This document shows positions 43,241 through 51,942 of a stretch of 64,000 nucleotides of DNA, in pieces. Position 1 is the first letter of the stretch. Each line of letters opens with the position of its first letter. The notes under the pieces are model-generated. The model was given only the letters and a program-made list of their open reading frames with translations, was not told the DNA's origin and searched no databases. The translations under genes and the position numbers were made by a program. This stretch comes from JAVVPL01 sp036655775 (lineage in GTDB: Bacteria > Bacteroidota > Bacteroidia > Bacteroidales > P3): contig JAVVPL010000001.1 of assembly GCA_036655775.1 (NCBI GenBank), positions 62,001 to 126,000 of the forward strand. The letters run 5' to 3'.

Positions 43241-43903
43241 TTAACACATTTGTTTTAGGGAGGGAGAAACTCTTAAACTTGCTTCTGTTTTTGCTTGTAC
43301 TTGTTCTACGGTAAATTCAGGATTGATTTCCGTAAGAAGAAGTCCCGTAGGAGTTACTTCTATAACACCCATTTCGGTAACAATCAAATTGACTTGTCCT
43401 GCAGCCGTTAAAGGAAGGGTACATTGTTTCAATATTTTTTTATTTTCATTGGCACCTGCCGTGTGTTCCATGGCCAAAATTACTCTTTTTGCACCTACAA
43501 TCAAATCCATAGCACCTCCCATTCCTGGTGTTTTTTTGCCTGGAATCATCCAGTTTGCTAGATTACCTTTTTCGTCTACTTGCATAGCTCCCAAAACCGT
43601 TGCATCCACATGACCGCCTCTAATAATTCCAAAAGAAGTGGCACTATCAAATGTGCTCGCACCTAGAGCTGGACTTGCAAAGCCTCCCCCCGCATTGATG
43701 TATTCTGCATTTTCTTCTCCTGGAGCTGGCGTTGCACCCATGCCAAGTAATCCGTTTTCAGATTGCAAAATTACATGGACTCCTTTGGGTAAATAATTGG
43801 GAATAATAGTAGGTAAACCTATTCCTAAATTGACTACATCGCCATCTTTGAGCTCTTGAGCTACGCGTTTGGCAATTACTTCACGCATTGTGTTTTTATC
43901 CAT
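43241..43903 (-). CDS. 3-oxoacid/butyrate-acetoacetate CoA-transferase subunit B
   Basis: A 220-residue beta subunit of a family I CoA transferase. The catalytic Glu lies in SENGLLGMG (about residue 49), preceded by VNLGIGLPT. GGAMDLIVGAKRVI is the second signature. In lysine fermentation this enzyme moves CoA between acetoacetate/butyrate and acyl-CoA. Position right after kamE supports that role. The alpha subunit is absent from this window, so it must be encoded elsewhere. A (AAC)n-type run lies just before its start codon. Confidence 0.88.
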   Translation of the reverse strand: MDKNTMREVIAKRVAQELKDGDVVNLGIGLPTIIPNYLPKGVHVILQSENGLLGMGATPAPGEENAEYINAGGGFASPALGASTFDSATSFGIIRGGHVDATVLGAMQVDEKGNLANWMIPGKKTPGMGGAMDLIVGAKRVILAMEHTAGANENKKILKQCTLPLTAAGQVNLIVTEMGVIEVTPTGLLLTEINPEFTVEQVQAKTEASLRVSPSLKQMC

Positions 43904-43922
43904 TGTGTTGTTGTTGTTGTTT

Positions 43923-44711
43923 TTATTTTGTATTTCGTCTCACAAACTCTTGTGCCGCAAAAGAAGCGACATCATCGGCGTAGGTATTCATTCCAAAACC
44001 CGCATCATAGCCCAATTCCTTTGCTAATTCATGAGAAATACGAGGGCCTCCGCAAGCCAAAATCATTTTGTCTCGCAAATTTTCGGCTTCCATCATTTCT
44101 ACCAATTCGGTTAAGTTTAAAATATGTATATCTTTTTGAGTTACTGTTTGTGACACCAATAATACATCCGCTTTCAACTCTAGAGCTTTCGCTATAAATT
44201 CATCATTGGGCACTTGCGATCCTAAATTGTAAGCCTCTATCATTTCATAACGTTCCAAGCCGTAATGTCCTGCAAATCCTTTCATGTTCATAATGGCATC
44301 AATTCCCACTGTGTGCGCATCAGTACCTGTACTTGCTCCTACAATAATTAATTTGCGACCAATGTGTTCTCGAATATAATCGTCACATTCGTGCATATCC
44401 ATTTTGGTAGACTCTACTTTGGGCACATGTATAGTAGTGTAATCGACCGTGTGGGCACAAGTTCCATAACAATTAAAGAATGTAAAACCTGGGGTCAAGG
44501 CTTTGTAGAATACAATTTGAGGATTTTCTAAACCCATTTTACGTATTAATATTTTGGCTGCCTCAATTGCTTCATCGCCTAAATCGACAGGGAGCGTAAA
44601 GCTTAATTGTACTTTGCCATCATTCATGGCATCCCCATAAGGTTTTATTTTTGTCAAATCGAGCGTTTTGTCGAATTGCTCACTGTTGGTTGAATATAAT
44701 CCTCCACTCAT
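43923..44711 (-). CDS. kamE: Lysine 5,6-aminomutase beta subunit
   Basis: The cobalamin-binding subunit of D-lysine/beta-lysine 5,6-aminomutase, which moves the terminal amino group by a radical reaction. The base-off B12 motif DxHxxG is TDAHTVG (Asp131, His133, Gly136). Lys144 falls at the same position as the PLP-binding Lys144 of the Clostridium sticklandii enzyme. VTQKDIH and CGGPRISHELAKELGYDAGFG complete the Rossmann B12 domain. It starts 12 bp after kamD. Confidence 0.93.
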   Translation of the reverse strand: MSGGLYSTNSEQFDKTLDLTKIKPYGDAMNDGKVQLSFTLPVDLGDEAIEAAKILIRKMGLENPQIVFYKALTPGFTFFNCYGTCAHTVDYTTIHVPKVESTKMDMHECDDYIREHIGRKLIIVGASTGTDAHTVGIDAIMNMKGFAGHYGLERYEMIEAYNLGSQVPNDEFIAKALELKADVLLVSQTVTQKDIHILNLTELVEMMEAENLRDKMILACGGPRISHELAKELGYDAGFGMNTYADDVASFAAQEFVRRNTK

Positions 44712-44723
44712 GTTCTGTTCTCC

Positions 44724-46277
44724 TTATTTTTTAGTCATTAATTGAATAAACGGATTTTCATAATTTGCTTGTTTTTCGGCTACGCCAGCCAAACCTTTAC
44801 CCCCGTTTTTAGGTCGTTTGATATCTGCAAAAATACCTTTTTCCAAAGCTATAAATAGCGTTTCTTTTTCGATTTTTTCCAATAAAATAGTGGCTTCTGC
44901 CAATACTTTTTGGGCTCGTGTTTGAATGATTCCATCCGTTTTAAATTCCATTTCATCTCCAATATTTTTCATATTGTTAAAAATGTATTTTGCATTTTCA
45001 ATGGAAAGATATCGATCTGACATAAAAGGGGTATGTATTGCCTCGGTAGGCATTCCCAAAAGTTGTAAACCTTGGTTGGTCCAAATACCAATTTGATTGA
45101 AAAGGGCATCTTGTATATGGCCTCTAAAAATATTACCCGTCATAAATTTGGTGGGAGGCATATATTTTAAAGGTGCTTTGGGAAATATTTCACGGGTCAT
45201 TTGCGCTTGTGCCAATTCATATAAAAATCCATTTTCAAGTTCTGGATCCATTTCAAAAGCATGTCCCAAACCCATTTGTTCTTCGGGTAGATGGGCCAAT
45301 AAAGCTAATTGTTCATTGATAAAGTCGGAGGCCAAAACAGTATGTGCTTCGGTAAAAGCATCGGCCGTAGTTAAATAATTATCTTCCCCCGTATTGATAA
45401 TTACGCCTGCAAATCCATTGATAATACGAGAAAAATATTGATCGACCAGGGTTCTTTGCATATTGATATCCCTGAATAAAATACCATAAAGAGCATCATT
45501 CAACATCACATCCAATCCTTCCAAAGCCCCCATCACTGCAATTTCTGGCATACATAAACCTGAACAATAATTGCATAAACGAATGTAGCGTCCTACCTCT
45601 TCGCCCACTTCATCTAAGGCCGTACGCATGATACGGAAATTTTCCTGTGTAGCAATCGTGCCGCCAAAACCTTCGGTTGTGGCACCAAAAGGCACATAAT
45701 CCAACAAACTTTGTCCTGTGGTACGGATGACCGCAATAATATCAGCCCCTTGACGAGCCGCTGCTTGCGCTTGTATGACATCTTCGTAAATATTACCCGT
45801 AGCAACAATCACATATAGATAAGGACGAGCTCCCTCTCCTATGGTTTTGATATATTCCTCTCGACGAGATCTACGAGTTTTGATTCTATCCATAGAGGCT
45901 TTGATGTATGGAGCTAAAGCGGCCTCGCGCTTTTCTTTGCTAGCTACTGGAGTTTGCGTAAAATCATATTTTGATTGCGCTATTTTTTCGGCCAATTGTT
46001 GTGGACTCAACGAACTTTCTACTACCGCATTACCCATTAAAAACATAAGTCCTTGTCCTAACAATCCATTTTCTTTGATTGTATCTACTACTCTATTGGG
46101 AAGCGGGACTTGATTGACATCTACTCCATCGATACCTAAAAGACGAGCCAAGGTTCTTTCTACCGCCACAGTTGTATATTGATCGACGAACTGTTGTACA
46201 TCGACGGCTATATTTCTAGCGGTAGTTTTGGCTTTATCCACTTTTGTGAAGTCTATACCTAATTTTGATTTATACAT
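44724..46277 (-). CDS. kamD: Lysine 5,6-aminomutase alpha subunit
   Basis: The 517-residue catalytic TIM-barrel subunit pairing with KamE. Recognisable segments include YVIVATGNIYEDVIQAQAAA, the GADIIAVIRTTGQSLLDY stretch and the GFGGTIATQENFRIM region. Length matches the family. It follows kamC by 16 bp and precedes kamE, the order known in Bacteroidales lysine-fermentation clusters. Nothing is missing. Confidence 0.93.
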   Translation of the reverse strand: MYKSKLGIDFTKVDKAKTTARNIAVDVQQFVDQYTTVAVERTLARLLGIDGVDVNQVPLPNRVVDTIKENGLLGQGLMFLMGNAVVESSLSPQQLAEKIAQSKYDFTQTPVASKEKREAALAPYIKASMDRIKTRRSRREEYIKTIGEGARPYLYVIVATGNIYEDVIQAQAAARQGADIIAVIRTTGQSLLDYVPFGATTEGFGGTIATQENFRIMRTALDEVGEEVGRYIRLCNYCSGLCMPEIAVMGALEGLDVMLNDALYGILFRDINMQRTLVDQYFSRIINGFAGVIINTGEDNYLTTADAFTEAHTVLASDFINEQLALLAHLPEEQMGLGHAFEMDPELENGFLYELAQAQMTREIFPKAPLKYMPPTKFMTGNIFRGHIQDALFNQIGIWTNQGLQLLGMPTEAIHTPFMSDRYLSIENAKYIFNNMKNIGDEMEFKTDGIIQTRAQKVLAEATILLEKIEKETLFIALEKGIFADIKRPKNGGKGLAGVAEKQANYENPFIQLMTKK

Positions 46278-46293
46278 AGCGTGTATTAATTTT

Positions 46294-47748
46294 TTATTTT
46301 TGTTGAACTTTTTGTTGAAAATACATTTTGGCTTTGTCTAAAACCTTGGGGTGCAAATTTAAAATCTCAGCAATGGTGAGCGCTTCCAATGGAGGGTTTT
46401 GTGTAGCTTCTTCTTCCACTAGAGAATAATCCATCAATTTTTGAATATTATCAATATTCCACAAAGCCGTTTTTTTTATATTTTCTCGCTCTAAGGCATC
46501 CAATTGCAAGCCTTTGACTCGTAAACGTCTTGATTTTCCATTAATATCTCCATAATGCGTACTTATTAATGCGGTACTGTTGTATTGTTCCAAACAATCC
46601 AACACCCCTTGTACAATGGCGCTTCCTTCTATTGGATTGGTGGTACGTGCCAACTCATCTATCAGTAAAAATATTTTTCGTCCCTCTTCCATCTGCGTAA
46701 AAACGTCATTAAGTTGGTTCACCTCAGAGGCAAAAGAAGATAAACCTTGCAATTCGGATTGCCCATCATCAACCAATAAACAAACTTCGTCAAAAATAGG
46801 TAATAAAGCATCTTGTGCAGGAACGAAAAAGCCATACTGAAAAAGGAGTTGTGCCAAAGCCAAACTTTTTAGAAGCACAGTTTTGCCACTCATATTTGCA
46901 CCTGTCAACAAACAAGCATGCGGATATAAACTAATATCTATACATTGGTAATGCTTATGCGATTGTTTGAGCATATATTTTAGTTGAGGATGAAATAAGC
47001 CTCGCAATACAATATTTTGATTATTGGGAGCCCAATGCGCAGATACTAAATTCCAATCTCGAGCTTGTGTGACTTTGGCAATGGCAATATCCCAATACGC
47101 AATCACTTTCATGTTTTGGATCAAATCCTCTTTGTACTCACCTAATTGCTTAGACAAATCTTGACGAACTTCATCTTCTATTTGTATACAGGTCTGCCGT
47201 AATTGTTGAATGATATCCGTGTCAAAGGTGTGTATATCCTTGTCCTGCTTCTCTAATTCATCTTTAAGTTCTTTTCGTTTTTGCGCCAAAAAAGCATTGT
47301 AGGCATCATATATATAAAAAGAGGGAAGGATTTCGTTGAGTGGATCGAGAATTTCTATTACCCTTTGCAATGCGCGCAATACAGGCATATTTGGGACATT
47401 CAATTTTTCGATAATTTCTTTGATTTGCGTGGATAATAGAGCAAAATTTTTGATTTCAAAAAGCTGCACATCGTCCAAAACCCCATTGCCTATATTTTGT
47501 AATGTAGGTGAAATATCTCGTATTTGATGTAATTTAATTTTGATTTTTTCAAAAATAGCATGACGCGTTAATTCATCAAAAACACAATCTAGTTGATTTA
47601 AGCGCTCGTTTTCGGCACAAATAAGTGCGGCATTTGTGTAAAAGGGCGTAGATAAAAGCATTTCTCTACCCACACTAGTTTGGAGGTCTAGTGCCTGTAT
47701 AATATAAGATAGAGCTCTGTTTTTTTTTATTGCCTCTTTTAAATTCAT
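46294..47748 (-). CDS. kamC: MutS-like ATPase, lysine 5,6-aminomutase reactivase KamC
   Basis: A 484-residue protein with a MutS-type ATPase domain at its C-terminal half: Walker A TGANMSGKT, LVDDGQSELQGLSSFASEV, Walker B IFLLIDELARTTNP and STHYGDI. It lacks the mismatch-binding and connector domains of MutS, so it is not a repair protein. In lysine fermentation operons such a protein (KamC) is proposed, with KamB, to restore inactivated aminomutase. KamB is not seen here. The ATG at 47748 is chosen because the promoter at 47777-47808 would start transcription downstream of the alternative start at 47787. Confidence 0.82.
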   Translation of the reverse strand: MNLKEAIKKNRALSYIIQALDLQTSVGREMLLSTPFYTNAALICAENERLNQLDCVFDELTRHAIFEKIKIKLHQIRDISPTLQNIGNGVLDDVQLFEIKNFALLSTQIKEIIEKLNVPNMPVLRALQRVIEILDPLNEILPSFYIYDAYNAFLAQKRKELKDELEKQDKDIHTFDTDIIQQLRQTCIQIEDEVRQDLSKQLGEYKEDLIQNMKVIAYWDIAIAKVTQARDWNLVSAHWAPNNQNIVLRGLFHPQLKYMLKQSHKHYQCIDISLYPHACLLTGANMSGKTVLLKSLALAQLLFQYGFFVPAQDALLPIFDEVCLLVDDGQSELQGLSSFASEVNQLNDVFTQMEEGRKIFLLIDELARTTNPIEGSAIVQGVLDCLEQYNSTALISTHYGDINGKSRRLRVKGLQLDALERENIKKTALWNIDNIQKLMDYSLVEEEATQNPPLEALTIAEILNLHPKVLDKAKMYFQQKVQQK

Positions 47749-47776
47749 GTTTTCAGTGCATTTTACGCATAACTTA

Positions 47777-47808
47777 CAAAAATACATTAAATTTTAGAAA
47801 TGGACAAA
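47777..47808 (-). promoter_or_regulatory. Promoter of the kamC-kamD-kamE-CoA transferase operon
   Basis: Minus strand TTTG (47808-47805), 20 bp, TATTTTTG (47784-47777). Both exact. Predicted start of transcription is near 47773, about 25 bases before the kamC ATG. Confidence 0.72.
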
Positions 47809-47837
47809 TTTGTGGACAAGCGAATGTGAGAATTTCA

Positions 47838-49103
47838 CTATCTGTATCTATTTGCAAAATACCGACTCCGTTTTTTTTCTTTTGCTTTTTTACGCCAAGC
47901 TCGAATATTGAGTACGATGAGCAATAGCAATAAAAATCCAATAACTCGCAACGACCATGTTTGAAAATTGGAAACTGATGCCGTTAAGGGATTGGTAGGA
48001 ATAATGCCGGGTTCTTTTACTTTGATAATTGGATTCAAATAATAAACAGTGCCATCCATAAAATGAATTTTTGCACGAATATATGTAAGGCTATTGGGCG
48101 AGGGTATATTGAAACGTAAAGTATCTCCCATGGCGGTTCGCCCTATTATTTTGCCATTATCTCCTATAAATTCGACACTACCTTTAGCTCCTTTTAATAT
48201 GATGCGGATAAAACTACCTACACTATCTTGTTCTAATTTGTAAACCAATAATTCGGGCAATTTTTTGAGTCTTTCGGCTTTTACATTGATACTTTCGTTT
48301 AAAATACAAGGATAATCCACCCCTATACTTTCGCCTTTAGCAATTTTTGGTAAGATATTGACGGTGTCATGGATGAGCGTAAACCTACGTCCCGTTTCTG
48401 ACAACTGACTTACATCATGACAATCGTCATTGGCTATTAAATAAACCCATTTTTGCGCTGTCAAAACTGTATCCCAATAATTTTCAGAAATACAATAATG
48501 ATTGAGTACTTCAAATAGATCGTAATTGGACAAATGTTTTAAATCATCTGCTGAATAACCGCCCCAATGAGGTGGATGCGCTAAGGCCAAGTATTGACAA
48601 CGATCTTTGAGTTGATTGATAATATATTGCTTTTGATGTATGGTTTGAAAAAATGGAAAATCTAAAGGATATACTTTTTGTGCACCTAAACTGAGTTGAT
48701 GTGCTTTAGGTATATTGTATCCATGCTCATAGACAGGAATATAATGAGGATTGTCGGAACCTTTGGTAATGGTTTGGTAATCGGAAATACTAAACGCAAA
48801 GAAGCCTAATTTTGTATATGCGTCATTGATTTGTTGAACCGAGTTGTTTCGACCATTGGTCGCTTTGCCCCAAGCATTGGAATGGGCATGAAAATTTATT
48901 TTATACCAATGAGGCTGATTCTCCAATTTTTGGTAGGGATTGTACCAATATTCATAATCTTTGACCGACTCTCCTTGTTTGTCGAATTTATAAATTGGAC
49001 TAACTAAATAAAAGAAAAAGAAAAATATGAGAAGTGCACATATTAGATAAAGCGGTATTTTATAAAAAACATATTTCAAAATAAATTTAACAACCTTTTT
49101 CAT
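47838..49103 (-). CDS. Membrane-anchored PHP-like metallohydrolase family protein
   Basis: A 421-residue protein with an N-terminal membrane helix (about 15-38) and a C-terminal one (about 392-411) followed by a very basic end (RAWRKKAKEKKR). Between them are PHP-type metal-ligand segments: INFHAHSNAWG, LALAHPPHWGG and IANDDCHDV. A beta-rich domain follows. The PHP fold is usually a phosphoesterase; here the domain lies outside the cytoplasm if the topology is as read. Substrate unknown. The ATG at 49103 is preferred over a TTG six codons upstream. Confidence 0.7.
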   Translation of the reverse strand: MKKVVKFILKYVFYKIPLYLICALLIFFFFFYLVSPIYKFDKQGESVKDYEYWYNPYQKLENQPHWYKINFHAHSNAWGKATNGRNNSVQQINDAYTKLGFFAFSISDYQTITKGSDNPHYIPVYEHGYNIPKAHQLSLGAQKVYPLDFPFFQTIHQKQYIINQLKDRCQYLALAHPPHWGGYSADDLKHLSNYDLFEVLNHYCISENYWDTVLTAQKWVYLIANDDCHDVSQLSETGRRFTLIHDTVNILPKIAKGESIGVDYPCILNESINVKAERLKKLPELLVYKLEQDSVGSFIRIILKGAKGSVEFIGDNGKIIGRTAMGDTLRFNIPSPNSLTYIRAKIHFMDGTVYYLNPIIKVKEPGIIPTNPLTASVSNFQTWSLRVIGFLLLLLIVLNIRAWRKKAKEKKRSRYFANRYR

Positions 49104-49160
49104 AAGAACTAATTTTAACAAATAATAAAAAACTATATGTGTATTTTAAAATTGAATTTA

Positions 49161-49168
49161 CAAATATA
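49161..49168 (-). promoter_or_regulatory. -7 element upstream of the PHP-like gene
   Basis: Minus strand TATATTTG, exact consensus, about 58 bp before the ATG at 49103. No clear TTTG partner. Confidence 0.5.
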
Positions 49169-49237
49169 CATTTTTTTTTCTATTTTGAACTTATTGTTTT
49201 TGTTTTTTACAATAGAAGATCAATTTAGAAAGCAATT

Positions 49238-50047
49238 TTATGAAAGCATTTTGCTTATATAAATAAAATCGGCTACAGACAAACGCTCTGCTCGTAAATC
49301 GAAAATGGTATCATCTAAGCAATTTGCTTTATTGGCAAAAAGTCCACGCAAAGCATTGCGTAAAGTTTTGCGCCTTTGATTGAAGGCAGTTTTGACCACA
49401 AGAGTAAATATTTTTTCATCACAATCCAAATGTAGCGTTTGATTACGTACCAAACGGATTACCCCTGAACGAACTTTGGGAGGAGGATTAAACACGGTAG
49501 GTTCCACGGTAAATAGATATTCAATATCATAAAAAGCTTGCAGAAGCACACTTAAAATACCATACGTTTTACTGCCTGGCGCTGCGGCTACACGTTCGGC
49601 AACTTCTTTTTGAAACATTCCTGCAACCAAAGGAATTTGATCTTTAAATTCGAGTACATGAAAAAGAATTTGAGAAGAAATATTATATGGGAAATTGCCT
49701 ATAATCGCAAAAGAGTTTGTAAAAAAATCGCACGCATCCAAATGCAAAAAGTCGCCTAAAATAATTCGGTGCTCTTGTTGTAAAACAGGATATTTTTCTG
49801 ACAAATATTGCACCGATTCTTCATCAATTTCAACCACTTTAAGATCGAAAACTTGATTGGATAGAAGATATTTAGTGAGTATACCCATCCCTGGACCTAT
49901 TTCCAATAAATGAGAGGGGGTCACAAACTGTTTTTTTGATTCGAGAGGATCACTCTGAAAAAACAAAGACATAGCAATACGTTCTGCTATGGATTCACTA
50001 GTTAGAAAATGTTGACCTAGGTGCTTTTTAGCTTTGACGTTTTGCAT
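49238..50047 (-). CDS. rsmA: 16S rRNA (adenine1518/1519-N6)-dimethyltransferase
   Basis: A 269-residue KsgA/RsmA that dimethylates two adenines near the 3' end of 16S rRNA. It starts with KAKKHLGQHFL, has the SAM-binding stretch LEIGPGMGILTKYLL, and carries the catalytic NxPY-type motif as GNFPYNIS (Phe for the usual Leu). It starts one base after the TPR gene stop, so the two are coupled. Confidence 0.95.
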   Translation of the reverse strand: MQNVKAKKHLGQHFLTSESIAERIAMSLFFQSDPLESKKQFVTPSHLLEIGPGMGILTKYLLSNQVFDLKVVEIDEESVQYLSEKYPVLQQEHRIILGDFLHLDACDFFTNSFAIIGNFPYNISSQILFHVLEFKDQIPLVAGMFQKEVAERVAAAPGSKTYGILSVLLQAFYDIEYLFTVEPTVFNPPPKVRSGVIRLVRNQTLHLDCDEKIFTLVVKTAFNQRRKTLRNALRGLFANKANCLDDTIFDLRAERLSVADFIYISKMLS

Positions 50048-50048
50048 T

Positions 50049-51917
50049 TTATTTGGATTCTGTATTTAATATCCGTTTACGTATTTCTCTGTAATTTTGG
50101 CGTGCTTTGGGAGCTAAGTTGGACGTTGGAAATTCACTGAATACGCGTTCGTAAAACGCCATAGCTTGTAGCGGAATTGCCAAGTTTTCCGATATTTGAG
50201 CCACTGCAAATAGCGCCTCATCTACCCAAAGGGAAGAAGGGGTATTCTCTACCAATTTCATATAATAAACAAGTGCACTATCTGGTTTTTGCGCTTTGTT
50301 GTAAATCTCCGCTTTTTTGTAATATACATCATCCCAAAGCGCTTTTTCACTCTCTAAATCCAATACACTATCTAAAAGAGGTAGTGCCTCTTTCCATTGA
50401 TTTCTATATACCATGGCATCGGCACGAGCCACTAAACGCAAACCAAAATAATTGCTATCGGCATTGTTATTTTCTTTGATCAAAAGAGCGTATTCCATTG
50501 CATCATTCGCGATAAGCTTTGAAGTGGCCGCTTTTAAAACATCAAATTGCGACTTTGCCCAAAGAAAATCACCCATATAATACGAAAGTTGTGCATTTTT
50601 TAATTTAGCAGCAAAGCCAATGGCATCTTGCTTAAATTCTTTTTCAACTTGACTATACAAGAGTGTGGCATCCCAAACATTGCCAAAATATAATAGAATA
50701 TCAGCTAAATCAATTTTGCATTCAGCTCGTAGATTGGATGGGATTGTAAGTTGTGCTATGGTTTCTTCAAGTAAATGTTGTGCTTTGTCGGGCTGTTTGG
50801 TATAGTAGGCATAAATTTGTGCTAAATTACGTGTTAACCCAATACTAGCTACATCATGAGGAAATTCAAGCCAGAGTGCTTCATAGTCCGTTTTTATTTT
50901 TTCTATTTTTTCTTTTTGTTTAGGATTATCGGCATCGACTTGTGTGCGTTCCACTTCATCGCGTAACTGTTGATAATACAAATTTAAAAGTTCAATTCTA
51001 CTTTGTTTATAATATCGGCTGTTGGGGCCTAATGCAATCAATGATTTATAGGCCGTTTCCGCCTCTTTAAAGACTTTGTTTTGAGCAATGATAGAAGCGA
51101 CCTCAAACAGCTTTTTGCCTTGGTCTTTAAAGCGGATTTGATAGGTTTTGGCTTGGGTTACAGCCTCGGAAAAACTATTTTCTTGCAGAAGTACCCAAAT
51201 TAACAAATTTTGCACACTTCGACTTTCTGAATCTTTTTGTGCTTTTTGTAAAAGTATTTTTTTTATTTGTAGAATTTGTTTTTTGGTATCATCGGTTGAT
51301 ATCAACGACTGTAAAGCACTTTCAATATACGTTTGCAAAGGTTCATTCTCTTGTAGAAACAAAAGATATTCATCCATCATTTCTGGGATTTTTTGCATAA
51401 TTCGATATAAATTGGCCAATTCATAAGCATAGATTGTGGGATCCCCTAGATTTGTTCTGGCCTTGCTATAAATTTGCGTAGCCCAATGGTACGATTGAGC
51501 CTGATTATAAAAATAATTTGCAATCTCATGCACAGCATACGTTGAACTCGCATCAAAATTATCTACCACCCATTGGTATTGTTTTTCAGCTTTGCCACTC
51601 TCTCCTCTGAGAGCGTAGATACGTCCTAAATCAATAAATACCGTAAGTTGTTTTTTATCTTGTTTGATTTGCTTGCGAACTATTTTTTCTGCCTCTTCAT
51701 ATTCTTTCAATTCCAATAAAGCATTTAGATAAGCCTGATAAATATAAGGGGTAGGCGTTTTTTGATAAATTTCTTTATATAAGAGCCGTGCTTTGTCTTT
51801 TTCGCCATTGCGCCAATACTGCTGTGCTAGTTGTTCATCGCTGCCTAATTGCGCACAAAGAGGCAATGCGCACAAAAAACAGAAAAACAAAAAATACACA
51901 ATTTTTTTATGGCACAT
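50049..51917 (-). CDS. Secreted/periplasmic tetratricopeptide repeat protein
   Basis: A 622-residue protein with a signal peptide (hydrophobic KIVYFLFFCFLCALPL, cleavage near LCAQ) followed by tetratricopeptide-like helical repeats along its whole length (for example QAYLNALLELKEYEEAEKI and YYKKAEIYNKAQKPDSALVYYMKL). It should be periplasmic or outer-membrane associated and act as a scaffold. The function is unknown. The ATG at 51917 is preferred over TTG at 51935, because an exact -7 box (51933-51940) overlaps that codon. It lies in the serS-TPR-rsmA run. Confidence 0.78.
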   Translation of the reverse strand: MCHKKIVYFLFFCFLCALPLCAQLGSDEQLAQQYWRNGEKDKARLLYKEIYQKTPTPYIYQAYLNALLELKEYEEAEKIVRKQIKQDKKQLTVFIDLGRIYALRGESGKAEKQYQWVVDNFDASSTYAVHEIANYFYNQAQSYHWATQIYSKARTNLGDPTIYAYELANLYRIMQKIPEMMDEYLLFLQENEPLQTYIESALQSLISTDDTKKQILQIKKILLQKAQKDSESRSVQNLLIWVLLQENSFSEAVTQAKTYQIRFKDQGKKLFEVASIIAQNKVFKEAETAYKSLIALGPNSRYYKQSRIELLNLYYQQLRDEVERTQVDADNPKQKEKIEKIKTDYEALWLEFPHDVASIGLTRNLAQIYAYYTKQPDKAQHLLEETIAQLTIPSNLRAECKIDLADILLYFGNVWDATLLYSQVEKEFKQDAIGFAAKLKNAQLSYYMGDFLWAKSQFDVLKAATSKLIANDAMEYALLIKENNNADSNYFGLRLVARADAMVYRNQWKEALPLLDSVLDLESEKALWDDVYYKKAEIYNKAQKPDSALVYYMKLVENTPSSLWVDEALFAVAQISENLAIPLQAMAFYERVFSEFPTSNLAPKARQNYREIRKRILNTESK

Positions 51918-51942
51918 GCTACATTTTTTAGACAAAATTATA

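Noticed and set aside
46294..47748. MutS-like ATPase as a DNA mismatch repair protein
   Set aside because: Only the ATPase half is MutS-like; mismatch-binding domains are missing and the gene leads the kamD-kamE operon, which fits KamC.
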